From Anaerolineales bacterium (GTDB lineage Bacteria; Chloroflexota; Anaerolineae; Anaerolineales; UBA4823): a stretch of 64,000 bases of DNA. A program made the translations under genes and the position numbers. Below, in pieces: positions 43,442 to 52,896 of the stretch. The notes below the pieces were generated by a model. It saw nothing but the letters and a program-made list of their open reading frames with translations. It made no database searches and was not told the DNA's origin. The stretch lies in assembly GCA_020060465.1 (NCBI GenBank), contig JAGVAD010000008.1:1-64000 (forward strand), in the 5' to 3' direction. Within the stretch, counting starts at the first letter, position 1. Each line of letters opens with the position of its first letter.

Positions 43442-44440
43442 ATGCCTGAACGCGTCGCACTCTATCTACAAGATGCGCATGATTTGCGCGATGGTCTGGA
43501 ATACGTTCGATATGCAGAGCAACGCGGCTTCGAAGCCGTGTGGCAAGCGGAGTCGCGCCTGGTGCGGGATGCTATTGTCCCTATGGCAGCCTACGCCGCA
43601 GTGACAGAGCGAATCAAGGTGGGCTCTGGCGTGATCAATAACTGGACGCGCAACATTGGATTGTTAGCAGCCACATTCTTGACTCTGGACGACCTGGCGC
43701 CCAATCGCATCATTTGTGGAATGGGCGCCTGGTGGGACCCCCTGGCGCGCAACGTCGGCATTGAACGCCGCAAGCCGCTGGTTGCCATGCGTGAAACGGT
43801 TACGGTGATGCGACGCCTGTTGAATATGGAGCGGGTCACCTTCCATGGAGAATTTGTGCATGTGGATGGCATCGAGTTGGACGTGGTGCATGGGCGGCGA
43901 GAGCCACGCAATGTGCCGATTATGATTGGCGCCACAGGCGACCAGATGATGGAAATGACAGGCGAAATCGCCGACGGCGTGGTACTCAATTACTGCGTGC
44001 CGCCGGAATACAACGACCGGGCGCTTGAACTGTTGGAGAAAGGGGCGCGCAAGGCAGGCCGATCATTAGACGATCTGGATCGGCCGCAACTGGTGGTGTG
44101 TTCCGTAGATTACGATCACGACCGGGCGATTGACACCACACGCGAACTGCTCACTCAGTATCTGGCGCAGCAACCGCATATCGCCAAAGCCTCCGGGGTT
44201 TCGCAGGAAGTGGTGGCTGAAATTCAGTCCATTCTAGGCTGGCCGGCGACCAAAGAACAGATCCGACGCGCCAAACATTTGGTGCCGGAAGAGTTAATCC
44301 ATCGCATCAGCGCATCAGGCACGCCCGATGAAGCCCGCGCCAAAGTCAAAGAGTATATCCGCCACGGTTGCACTTGCCCGATCCTGTACCCCGTGGGCGG
44401 AGATGTGAAGCTGCTGATTGACACCTTTGCGCAGGCATAG
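43442..44440 (+). CDS. LLM-class F420-dependent oxidoreductase
   Basis: 332 residues with the bacterial luciferase-like TIM barrel: [42 protein letters not shown], and [14 protein letters not shown]. Proteins of this type use F420H2 to reduce or oxidise small substrates; several are methylene-tetrahydromethanopterin reductase-like. Preceded by GGAGGA and located at the 3' end of the cof operon, so it is a likely user of the cofactor made there. Confidence 0.88.
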   Translation: MPERVALYLQDAHDLRDGLEYVRYAEQRGFEAVWQAESRLVRDAIVPMAAYAAVTERIKVGSGVINNWTRNIGLLAATFLTLDDLAPNRIICGMGAWWDPLARNVGIERRKPLVAMRETVTVMRRLLNMERVTFHGEFVHVDGIELDVVHGRREPRNVPIMIGATGDQMMEMTGEIADGVVLNYCVPPEYNDRALELLEKGARKAGRSLDDLDRPQLVVCSVDYDHDRAIDTTRELLTQYLAQQPHIAKASGVSQEVVAEIQSILGWPATKEQIRRAKHLVPEELIHRISASGTPDEARAKVKEYIRHGCTCPILYPVGGDVKLLIDTFAQA

Positions 44441-44526
44441 CCGACCTGCGGGTCATGTCAATAGAGCCTGGATCTGCTCAGCGATCTCTGCGGTCGGCGA
44501 GGGATAGCGTCAGCGCAATGGTGGAG

Positions 44527-46602
44527 CTACGGCGCGACTGCAATCTGGTTGCGGCCGTTGGATTTCGCAACATAAAGCGCTCGATCGGCGCTGTCCACCA
44601 ACTCATCGGCCTGATCCGCATGGAGTGGGAAGGCGGCGATCCCCTGGCTGACCGTCGGGTTAGCCAGTCGTTCATCGTTCTTGATTTTTAGTTCGGCCTG
44701 CGCGAGTGAGGTCTGGATATGTTGTGCCAATTCCTTAGCTTCTTCTGCCGCCGCGCCGGGCAACCCAATGGCAAATTCCTCTCCGCCCCAACGCCCCAGA
44801 AACGCCTTTTTGGGCAGGCTGCAAAGGACCACCTGAGACAGCAGGCGCAGAGCTTCGTCGCCCACCAGATGACCGTACAAATCGTTATAATATTTGAAGA
44901 AATCTACATCCATCATGATGAGCGAAAGCGGGGCATTTTGTGTGCGACATTCCTCTAAAGAACGCGAGAGAAGGGTGAGAAAATAGCCGTGGTTATAGGC
45001 GCCGGTGAGCGAATCGCGCCGCGCCTGCTCTTTGACCTCAGCGTGCTGCCGTGCGTTATCCAGCGCCAATGCAGCCTGGGAGGCCATAGAGACCAGCAGG
45101 CTTTGATCGTCCTCAGAGAACACGTTGGGGGTATAGCTTGCCAGGGCTAACAACCCCAAATACCGCTCTCCAGCCGCGATGGGCGCGCCCAACCACGATT
45201 CAGACATCCGATTCTGACCCACCTGTATGGGTTGCACCAGCAGGCGATCGCTTTCCAGGCTCAGATGACGCACCAACAACGGCTGGCGATTTTTCAGCAC
45301 CCAACTGGCCAGACCGCTGCCAACCGGCACTCGGGCAGGAGGGAAACGCACTCCTTCATCTACCAGGATGCGCACGTCGTGAACGTTCTCTTCTGGATCA
45401 TAGAGGCCGACGAAGTACGTATCGCAAGGGATGGCCGCGCTGAGCTGCTGATAGATCAATTCCAACAGGTCGTCCATTTCGATCGTGGAGCCAATCGCCC
45501 GCGCCACTTTATTCAACATCTCCATACGACCAACCTGACGCTGCGCATCTTCAAATAAGAGCGAGTTGTAAATGGTCTGAGAAACGTGCGCGGCCAGGGC
45601 GTTCATCAGATCAATCTTTGCCTGGGTGCATGGTTCGCGTTCGATCCGCCGCGCCTCGCCGACCACAATCACCCCCAGGCGTTTCTGTTTTGTAATCAGA
45701 GGAAAGATACAAATCTGATTCATGCCGCCAAAGTAAAATGCGGTGCGTTTGGCATCCAAGATCAGATGGGCGATTTCCTCCTGGTGGAACAAACGGTGTT
45801 CACCCTGTGAAAGAATCTTTTGAACTTCCGGCAGGTCGTTCAGGGCGAAATTACTTTCCAAAGAGGTCGCCGCGTCTTTAAAGGGGCGCAAAGGGTAAAC
45901 GCCGTAGGTGATGAGATTCTGCTCTTGCGCATCGAGCAGCAAGATGCGGCAAACCGTTACCGGCGCATCGCGGGCGATGATCTCGGCAATTTGCGATAAC
46001 GTCTCTCCCAAAGGTTGCGGCTGAGAGGCTAACATGCCCACTTTTAGCAAAACAGAAAGATGGCGATTTCTTCTTTCTTGTTCGGTGGCGGCAACGTATA
46101 AAGCGTTGCCCAGTTCGCTGACCAGGAAACCAACCAGCAATATGAAAGCGGCGTTGACCACCAGCGCCGGGTAGTTCAGCGCAGAAATAGAATCGATCAA
46201 GATGCGGGTTACAACTTCGGTTGAGGCGGCCACCCCTGCGGCAATGCGCGCCGGCCGACGACCGCCGCGCATCCCCAAACTGGCTACCACTCCCATATAG
46301 AGAATCTCTGAGTGGATGTCATAGCGCTCTAAGAGAGGAGTAATGCTAGCGAGCAGAAAAACAGAACCATACGCCCCCAGCCAGTTGACCCAGGGGCGGG
46401 AGCCATACCGCGGGATTAACCAGTGAAAAAACGCCAGGGTGAACAGAGAGGCGGCTACTGTGAACAGATTCAAATGGTAGATTTCGTCCCTGCTCATCGG
46501 CAACAACCAACCCAACGCCCGGATCCCCAGGATGCCCGCCCAGTAGGAGAACTCAATGGGATGAAATAGCAGGTTTGAGCTGCCTTTCACAAGCCGCAAC
46601 AA
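44527..46602 (-). CDS. Membrane diguanylate cyclase with two GAF domains
   Basis: 691 residues. Five to six N-terminal TM helices (about 15-180), two GAF domains (about 190-340 and 365-515), and a GGDEF domain at the C-terminus with a GGEEF active site in GRWGGEEFAIG and DVDFFKYYND. It should make cyclic di-GMP from GTP. The product-inhibition I-site (RxxD five residues before GGEEF) is absent. The TTG start at 46602 is weakly supported; GTG 46590 is an alternative. Confidence 0.9.
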   Translation of the reverse strand: MLRLVKGSSNLLFHPIEFSYWAGILGIRALGWLLPMSRDEIYHLNLFTVAASLFTLAFFHWLIPRYGSRPWVNWLGAYGSVFLLASITPLLERYDIHSEILYMGVVASLGMRGGRRPARIAAGVAASTEVVTRILIDSISALNYPALVVNAAFILLVGFLVSELGNALYVAATEQERRNRHLSVLLKVGMLASQPQPLGETLSQIAEIIARDAPVTVCRILLLDAQEQNLITYGVYPLRPFKDAATSLESNFALNDLPEVQKILSQGEHRLFHQEEIAHLILDAKRTAFYFGGMNQICIFPLITKQKRLGVIVVGEARRIEREPCTQAKIDLMNALAAHVSQTIYNSLLFEDAQRQVGRMEMLNKVARAIGSTIEMDDLLELIYQQLSAAIPCDTYFVGLYDPEENVHDVRILVDEGVRFPPARVPVGSGLASWVLKNRQPLLVRHLSLESDRLLVQPIQVGQNRMSESWLGAPIAAGERYLGLLALASYTPNVFSEDDQSLLVSMASQAALALDNARQHAEVKEQARRDSLTGAYNHGYFLTLLSRSLEECRTQNAPLSLIMMDVDFFKYYNDLYGHLVGDEALRLLSQVVLCSLPKKAFLGRWGGEEFAIGLPGAAAEEAKELAQHIQTSLAQAELKIKNDERLANPTVSQGIAAFPLHADQADELVDSADRALYVAKSNGRNQIAVAP

Positions 46603-46793
46603 TTTGTCCTGTCCGTAAATTTGTCTGGATTTTTAGGCCTTATTTTCTCATAAGATGACCAAAAGATATAGCCTTTTGGTTCAAAAATTGCAAGATTGTA
46701 ATCTCTGAAGAGGGGAAATGGATGCGAACAGAAAATCAATTTCAGCGGATATGTCATCCAAAGCCTGGTAAATCATCTTGTGAAATGTTTATA

Positions 46794-46812
46794 TCATTTA
46801 TTTTATAAATGA
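46794..46812. promoter_or_regulatory. Palindromic operator candidate upstream of the RpiR gene
   Basis: Perfect inverted repeat TCATTTAT-TTT-ATAAATGA, 9 bases upstream of the -35 box at 46821. Size and AT-rich symmetry fit a dimeric RpiR-type site for autoregulation. Confidence 0.5.
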
Positions 46813-46820
46813 AACAGCTA

Positions 46821-46849
46821 TTGCATTTACCGCCAATTCGTGGTATATT
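46821..46849 (+). promoter_or_regulatory. Promoter giving a leaderless rpiR-type transcript
   Basis: TTGCAT at 46821-46826, 17 bases, TATATT at 46844-46849. The start ATG is at 46856, only 6 bases after the -10 box, so transcription would begin at or next to the A of the start codon. Confidence 0.65.
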
Positions 46850-46855
46850 GGTTAC

Positions 46856-47746
46856 ATGTCTGAGGTGGTTCTCCCCAACCATTATCCAACAGATGGAAGC
46901 CTGGAAGAACGCATCTCCGCCTGCCGCGATAATTTGAGTCCAAAACAGAAACGTCTGGCGCATTTTATCCTGACACACCAATATTTCATGTCTTTCGCCT
47001 CCGCCAGCCAGGCGGGTGAGAAGATCGGCGTCAGCGCTGCAACGGTGGTGCGTTTTGCACAAACGCTTGGTTATAGCGGTTTTTCAGAGATGCAAACCGC
47101 CATCCGCGCCGACCTACCCAGCTATGGCAAAGCCATCGAGCGCATCCAGGAACGCTTAGATTCCCCTCTACCTCCCGATAACAACCCACAAAAAGTTTTT
47201 TACACCGACATTCAAAATATCAAACAGACGGCGAACAACATTGATGAGACCAAAATTAAGCAAGCTGTTGAAGAGATCATCAAAGCCAAGCGCATCTTTG
47301 TGGTGGGCAGCGGGTTGTCGGCTGCGCCGGCGCAGTTTTTAGCTCACTCATTAAAGATTATTGGCTTCGATGCTCACGCCTGTCTGGATGGTGGGCTCTC
47401 ACAGGCAGCAAATGTAGCTTTACTCGAAGAGGGCTGTCTGATGATTGCGATCGGTCTTTGGCGCTACGCCCGTTCCACTGTTCAGGCAGCAATCAATGCC
47501 AAGCATTACGGCGCCCGAGTCATCGCCATCACTGATAACTCGCTTTGCTCTCTGGCAATTACAGCAGACTATGCCTTTGAGGTGGCAACCAGAGGCGTCG
47601 CCCATAGCTTTTCAGTGACGGCAGTTTTTTCCCTGTTGAATATTCTGATCGCTGTCCTATCTGACCGTCTGCCTGAGCAGGTCATACGATCGCTGCGTCG
47701 AGTGGACGCGGCTTACTTAGAAGCCAATCTGCTGATCATGGAGTGA
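46856..47746 (+). CDS. MurR/RpiR-family transcriptional regulator
   Basis: 296 residues: N-terminal HTH_6 domain (LSPKQKRLAHFIL, then GVSAATVVRFAQTLGYSGF) and a C-terminal SIS sugar-isomerase domain (RIFVVGSGLSAAPAQFLAH, ITDNSLCSLA). Such regulators sense phosphosugars or amino-sugar-like ligands. It has no ribosome-binding site and probably a leaderless mRNA. It is first in a plus-strand gene set (opine dehydrogenase, B12 mutase fusion, ABC importer, C45 hydrolase) that it presumably controls. Confidence 0.9.
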   Translation: MSEVVLPNHYPTDGSLEERISACRDNLSPKQKRLAHFILTHQYFMSFASASQAGEKIGVSAATVVRFAQTLGYSGFSEMQTAIRADLPSYGKAIERIQERLDSPLPPDNNPQKVFYTDIQNIKQTANNIDETKIKQAVEEIIKAKRIFVVGSGLSAAPAQFLAHSLKIIGFDAHACLDGGLSQAANVALLEEGCLMIAIGLWRYARSTVQAAINAKHYGARVIAITDNSLCSLAITADYAFEVATRGVAHSFSVTAVFSLLNILIAVLSDRLPEQVIRSLRRVDAAYLEANLLIME

Positions 47747-47748
47747 GG

Positions 47749-48930
47749 ATGCGCATCGCCATCTGCGGAGGCGGCAATGCAGCCCATACGCTGGCGGGGC
47801 TGTTGTCCGCCGCTACAAGCAATCAGGTGAGGGTTTTTACAGCGTTTGAAGATGAGGCCAGACGCTGGCAACAAAACATGGCAGAAGGGGGTGTGACGGT
47901 AACCAGCCGCCACGGTCAAATCACAGGCCGCCCCGAGTTGGTCAGCGCCGATCCTAAACAGGCGATCTCTCAGGCAGAGCTAGTTCTACTGGCCACGCCA
48001 GCCTTTGCTCACCAACCTGTGTTAGAAAAGATATCGCCCTACCTGGAAAGCGGTGCTTTGATCGGAGCTATCCCTGCTCGCGGTTGTTTCGATCTCTGCG
48101 CCCGTCGTGCGTTGGGAAAGAAATTCCCTCTACTGGTTGTCTTTGGAATGCAGACCTTGCCCTGGGCCTGCCGTATCGTGCATTATGGGCGCGAGGTAAA
48201 TGTGTTGGGCATCAAGACCGCGGTCGCGCTGAGCGCCTTACCAGCTCAGCGCCAGGCGGAGGTAGTTGAAACAATCACCCAACTGATTGGCATTACAGCA
48301 ACGCCGATAGCTAATTTTCTCAGTCTGACTCTTGCAGGCACAGGCCAGTTGATCCACCCAGGTATAATGTATGGTCTGTTCCACGCCTGGGATAACCAAC
48401 CATTTAAAAGCCCGCCGCTTTTCTATCAGGGCATTGACAACGCCACTGCAGAGATCCTGCAAGGGCTTAGCGACGAGGTCCAACGGCTACGCGTTCACTT
48501 AGAGGAGCGTTTTGTCGGCCTCGACCTCTCAGATGTTCAGCCCCTAATTCACTGGCTGCAGCGCTCTTATCAGGAAGATATCGCGGATTGTTCCAGCTTG
48601 AAGAGCAGCTTTGTCAGCAACCGAAGCTACGCTGGTCTGCGCGCGCCTATGAATCCAGTAGAAGGTGGTTTCGCGCCGGATTTCAATGCCCGCTATCTCT
48701 CAGAAGATATACCTTTTGGGCTGATCGCCACCCGCGGAGTGGCTGAACTATGTGGGTTGGAGACCCCGATCATAGATCAAGTCATCCTTTGGGCGCAAGA
48801 CAAATTAGGTAAAGAATACCTGCGCAAAGGTCGGTTGGACGGCAAGGATGTGGCTGAGACGCGCGCCCCGCAGCGATATGGCTTTACCACCATTCGGTCT
48901 TTGATGGATTTGTACTGCCCTGATTATTGA
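47749..48930 (+). CDS. NAD/NADP octopine/nopaline dehydrogenase family protein
   Basis: 393 residues. N-terminal Rossmann fold with MRIAICGGGNAAHTLAGLL and a C-terminal helical domain with the catalytic His region GTGQLIHPGIMYG, as in opine dehydrogenases. These enzymes join, or oxidatively split, an amino acid and a 2-oxo acid through a secondary amine. ATG 47749 is used, with GGAG just upstream; a GTG at 47743 overlapping the regulator stop is also possible. In this catabolic-looking cluster, oxidative cleavage of an opine-like substrate is the more likely direction (inference). Confidence 0.85.
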   Translation: MRIAICGGGNAAHTLAGLLSAATSNQVRVFTAFEDEARRWQQNMAEGGVTVTSRHGQITGRPELVSADPKQAISQAELVLLATPAFAHQPVLEKISPYLESGALIGAIPARGCFDLCARRALGKKFPLLVVFGMQTLPWACRIVHYGREVNVLGIKTAVALSALPAQRQAEVVETITQLIGITATPIANFLSLTLAGTGQLIHPGIMYGLFHAWDNQPFKSPPLFYQGIDNATAEILQGLSDEVQRLRVHLEERFVGLDLSDVQPLIHWLQRSYQEDIADCSSLKSSFVSNRSYAGLRAPMNPVEGGFAPDFNARYLSEDIPFGLIATRGVAELCGLETPIIDQVILWAQDKLGKEYLRKGRLDGKDVAETRAPQRYGFTTIRSLMDLYCPDY

Positions 48931-49021
48931 AGTCAGGTGTAGTTTTTCTCATCTCTCGCGAATATGCAGGAGATAAGCGAATTAATGTTCAACCACTAAG
49001 GCGAAGGAGGATGATTGTACA

Positions 49022-52000
49022 ATGTCTAACCGTGTCCCAATTACTGGTAATCAAGCAAACAAAGCGCCCAGCAAGCGACGTGTAATGGTCGGCGCGATTG
49101 GTAAATGCGTCCATAATCTGGGCGTCGAAAATTTCGCTGATTGGATGCAAGATCTCAACGCTGGTTATGTTTCGGTGAAATTGGGTCCTGCTGTGCCCAT
49201 TTGGGAAGTGATCAACAAGATCCGTGAGGCCCGCCCGGAAGTGGTGGGGGTATCCATGCGTCTGGGAGATTTACATGTAGATAAGCTGATCTCCGAATTC
49301 ATCGAGGCTGCCACAAAGTATGGATTGCACCCGCGCGAGAGCGGCATCCGCTATTCTTTTGGGGGTTTACGTCCAGCGGCTAACTTGGTGCGGGCAATGA
49401 CCGGTATGCCTTTGGAGGAGGACCGCTTTGTGCGCGAGGACGAGAAACATTATGATCTGGAAAAGGTGGCAGAGGAATATAAGAACAAGGAACACTTCCA
49501 GGGCTTTTTTGAATTGGTGGTGGATGATTTTGTCACCATGGAGGAATTGGAAAGCTTTGCAATGCGCCGGCCTACACAACGTGCTCAGAAAGATGCCCCT
49601 TGGTCCGATTTGCTGGTAGAGCGCGTTCGTCAGGTGCGCGAGCGCGAAAATCGGCCAATTATTCGCGCCCATATCGGCATCGCTGCTGAGACCATCGAGC
49701 CAACCATCAAAGCCATTGAGAAGCTGGCAGACGCCGAAGCTTTTGAGATCGTATCATTGGCGCCTGACCAAACCTCTCAAGAGATGCTGGCCAAGTTTAT
49801 CCGAGGGGAAGAGGATCCTTCCAAATACCTGGCTGGTCAAGGCGGCGCTCCTATTCGCTCCGTGGAAGATCTGAAACGCCTAAAGGCTGCCACTCAACGC
49901 GGCAATTATCCCATGACACGCATTTATACTGGCACCGACGAGCTGCTAGCACTGGCGCGTTTGTGGGAAGAACATCTTAACATCTGTTTTCCGGCAGTGC
50001 CGATTTTCTTTTACAATGAACTAGATGGCCGCGGACCAATCAGCATCCGGGACTCGTTTGATGAACATTTCCGCACCATCGAATATTGGGCCCAGGTTGG
50101 CAAGCCGCTGGAGATTAACGACCCGCATCAATGGGGATTGCGATATGCCAGCGATGACATGCAAGTCACCGACCATGTGCTATGTGCTGTCATTGCACTC
50201 AAGAAGGGCATTCGAAACTACGTCATGCAGATGATGTTTGAATTGCCGCCAGAGATATCCGCTCTGGATGACCTGGCGAAGATGAAGGCCGCCTATGAGC
50301 TGGTCAGTCCGCTCACCCAGCGCTTCGACTTTCATATCCTGCGCCAGACTCGCTCTGGATTGCCTGGCTTCCCGCCTAACCTGAACCAGGCAAAGGGTCA
50401 TCTGGCGTTTGGCATTTATACACAACTCTATATGCAACCGGATATATTGCACGTCGTTACGCACTCCGAGGCGCATCACGAGGCCAGCGCCGACGACATC
50501 ATCGAATCGTGCGAGATCGTCAAGCAAGTTTGCTGGGATTTTGCCAAAGGCAATGTACCAAATATTTGGGCCGACCCTGCGATGAAAGCCCGCATCCATG
50601 AGCTTAAGCAAGGCGCCATGTACAATCTCGTGCATGCTGCTATCTTAGGTGGGTATAACGGACCGATCCGACCAGAGAATTTCGCAGAATGGGCTAAAGA
50701 ACCAAAAGAGGACCCGGACAAGAACTATGAAACAATGCTCTTCAGTCTGATTGATGAAGCCAATTACCCAAGCGGCAACTGCGGGATGATTGCGGGCGAT
50801 ACTCTCGATCTGGCTTTACAAATCGGATTGTTCCAGGGGCCGCACATCACTGTGGTTGATCGTCGTTACGAGATGGCTGGAGCATGCCGCACGAAGGTAG
50901 TCAACGGCATGTGCAGAATTGACGAGTGGAATGGCATCAAGGTTTATTCTGAATTCGAAAGAGTTGATCTGGTACGGAAGACCTATCCCTGGTACTTTTA
51001 TAAAGAGGTCAGCCGCGCGAATGAGGCGGTCTACATTGCCGATGATGCACAAGTAGAAGAGGTGGATGAAGAAAGTGTAGCTCACTTCCGCCGGCAACTT
51101 GGCATCACCGGCTTAGCCGATGAGAAGGTGCTGGTGGTGGACTTTGGCAGCACCTATACCAAGATTGGCATTTTCGATACGCGTGACGAGACATTCGAAC
51201 TTGAATATGTGCCTACGACAGTAGAGGACCTGCGAATTGGGCTTGCTAACGGTTTGGGCGTGCTGGAGGCCTGTCGAGAGAGCAAGAATTGGGATCCATT
51301 ATCCAGAAAGATGCGCGAGTTTGCGGTGCGCTTGCCATGCTCTAGCGCTAAAGGCGGCTTAAAGATGGTCACAGTAGCCTTAGTAAAGGAGGAATCTGGA
51401 TTCGCTGCGGAACTCGCGGCCCTCACCGCCGGCGCCAAGCTGGTGGGCACGTACGATGGAGCGCTCAGTCCTGAACAGGCCCGTCATATTTATGAAGTAG
51501 ATCAGCCTGAGATCATTCTGCTAGTGGGCGGTACCGATCAAGGCGGGGATACTAAGACCCAAATTCATAATGCACGCCTGCTAGCCAAGTATGCACGCCA
51601 TGCCACCTACAGCGATTACGGCGTACCGGTTATTTATGCTGGCAACCAGGATATTCGTGATCGCATACACCACATCTTTAAATATCACAACATTGATATC
51701 CGCATCACACCCAATGTCATGCCGGAGATCAACGATTTTCGTATTGAAGTGGTCAACGAGGCCATCCGCGAGCTATTTCAAACGGTGATCATCCGTTCCA
51801 AAGGCTTCGATGTGGTCGAGGAATACATGGATGCGCCTTTCATTCCAACCCCTCGGGCAGCTTTCCGCGGCATTAACCTGCTGGCCAACGGATACGGCAA
51901 CGAGCCAGGAATTGGTAACATTATGGCTTTGGATATCGGCGGCGCTACGACGGATTTCTATTCTAACGTCAATGACAATCCGCTATACGTTTTTCGCGGT

Positions 52001-52732
52001 GATGACGCGCGGCGTAAAATGAAACGCACCATCCTAAAAACGCCTAATGTGCCGCTTATCTTCCGACGAGTGGAGGGCAAATACGGTTTAAGTTACAACG
52101 CCGAAAACCTCAAGGAGATTGAACGTTTCACCGATGGCAGTCTGGCTCATGATCTCAGCCGCTATCTGGAAAGCCGCTTCCCCGATGAGTTTGCTCCAGG
52201 CGAGGACCAATTCCGTCGTTTTATTGTACATCGAAATGGTAGCAACTGGCTTGACCTAGATGAATACTTGAGCTGGGTTAGCCAACATCCTCATCAAACA
52301 CCCCAAACCCCGTTAGAGAATGCTGCCACGTCTTATCTGGCCAGCGAGATACTAGCCCTAGCCACCGGAAAGCACGTTGGTCATGTAGATGAAACTGAGA
52401 CCTATTTCTTACAATACGGGGTAAATTATCTCGACCAGCCGGTTACGATATTGCTCATCGGCGGCACTATTTATCACAAATGCCGCGATCGTGAACCCGG
52501 CTACCTGGAAGATTTAGGGGTCATCGCTGGCGGAGCGCTTTATAACCCTTCCGAACCCCATCTACTGCGTCCACAAGGCAAAGTACTGCTGGACGCCAAA
52601 TACCTGGTGAGCGTTTTGGGTGGTCTTTACGGGCGGGTGGCGCCGGAGCAGGCCTTGCGCGTCATGAAGCGCGAATTAATCCCCATCGAATCCATCCAAC
52701 AGCCGCATCTCGTGACAGCTACCCAACCATGA
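49022..52732 (+). CDS. Three-part fusion: B12-binding domain, B12-mutase-like barrel and MutL/GlmL ATPase
   Basis: 1236 residues in one uninterrupted frame. Residues 20-125: Rossmann-like cobalamin-binding domain with CVHNLG where DxHxxG is usual (lower-ligand His31 kept, Asp replaced by Cys29), then SMRLGD and SFGG. Residues about 140-690: a mutase-like catalytic region, with HSEAHHEASADDIIES and SGNCGMIAGDTLDLA. Residues about 700-1225: an actin-fold ATPase matching MutL/GlmL, with VVDFGSTYTKIG, CSSAKGGLKMVTVALV, LLVGGTDQGGD, NVMPEIND and ALDIGGATTDF. In known glutamate mutases these are separate proteins (S, E and accessory L). A GAAGGAGG site precedes the ATG. The substrate is not identifiable; glutamate mutase and ornithine/lysine aminomutase types are candidates. 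Confidence 0.85.
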   Translation: MSNRVPITGNQANKAPSKRRVMVGAIGKCVHNLGVENFADWMQDLNAGYVSVKLGPAVPIWEVINKIREARPEVVGVSMRLGDLHVDKLISEFIEAATKYGLHPRESGIRYSFGGLRPAANLVRAMTGMPLEEDRFVREDEKHYDLEKVAEEYKNKEHFQGFFELVVDDFVTMEELESFAMRRPTQRAQKDAPWSDLLVERVRQVRERENRPIIRAHIGIAAETIEPTIKAIEKLADAEAFEIVSLAPDQTSQEMLAKFIRGEEDPSKYLAGQGGAPIRSVEDLKRLKAATQRGNYPMTRIYTGTDELLALARLWEEHLNICFPAVPIFFYNELDGRGPISIRDSFDEHFRTIEYWAQVGKPLEINDPHQWGLRYASDDMQVTDHVLCAVIALKKGIRNYVMQMMFELPPEISALDDLAKMKAAYELVSPLTQRFDFHILRQTRSGLPGFPPNLNQAKGHLAFGIYTQLYMQPDILHVVTHSEAHHEASADDIIESCEIVKQVCWDFAKGNVPNIWADPAMKARIHELKQGAMYNLVHAAILGGYNGPIRPENFAEWAKEPKEDPDKNYETMLFSLIDEANYPSGNCGMIAGDTLDLALQIGLFQGPHITVVDRRYEMAGACRTKVVNGMCRIDEWNGIKVYSEFERVDLVRKTYPWYFYKEVSRANEAVYIADDAQVEEVDEESVAHFRRQLGITGLADEKVLVVDFGSTYTKIGIFDTRDETFELEYVPTTVEDLRIGLANGLGVLEACRESKNWDPLSRKMREFAVRLPCSSAKGGLKMVTVALVKEESGFAAELAALTAGAKLVGTYDGALSPEQARHIYEVDQPEIILLVGGTDQGGDTKTQIHNARLLAKYARHATYSDYGVPVIYAGNQDIRDRIHHIFKYHNIDIRITPNVMPEINDFRIEVVNEAIRELFQTVIIRSKGFDVVEEYMDAPFIPTPRAAFRGINLLANGYGNEPGIGNIMALDIGGATTDFYSNVNDNPLYVFRGDDARRKMKRTILKTPNVPLIFRRVEGKYGLSYNAENLKEIERFTDGSLAHDLSRYLESRFPDEFAPGEDQFRRFIVHRNGSNWLDLDEYLSWVSQHPHQTPQTPLENAATSYLASEILALATGKHVGHVDETETYFLQYGVNYLDQPVTILLIGGTIYHKCRDREPGYLEDLGVIAGGALYNPSEPHLLRPQGKVLLDAKYLVSVLGGLYGRVAPEQALRVMKRELIPIESIQQPHLVTATQP

Positions 52733-52896
52733 TTGCCATGCAAAATGGACTGTGATAGGCCTGTCCAGTTGTGGATCGTGGAAGAGCAACGAGAAGAAAG
52801 GAGAGATAAAGAAAAAGAACATAATCCCTGGGTAACACAGCCATCGGCAAAGCGCTAAAGTCTGTTAATCAGTCAGGTCTAAAGGAGGAACACGCC

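Noticed and set aside
48931-49021. Possible cobalamin riboswitch before the B12 mutase gene
   Set aside because: The gap is only 91 bases and contains no B12-box-like conserved core; only a normal ribosome-binding site is seen.
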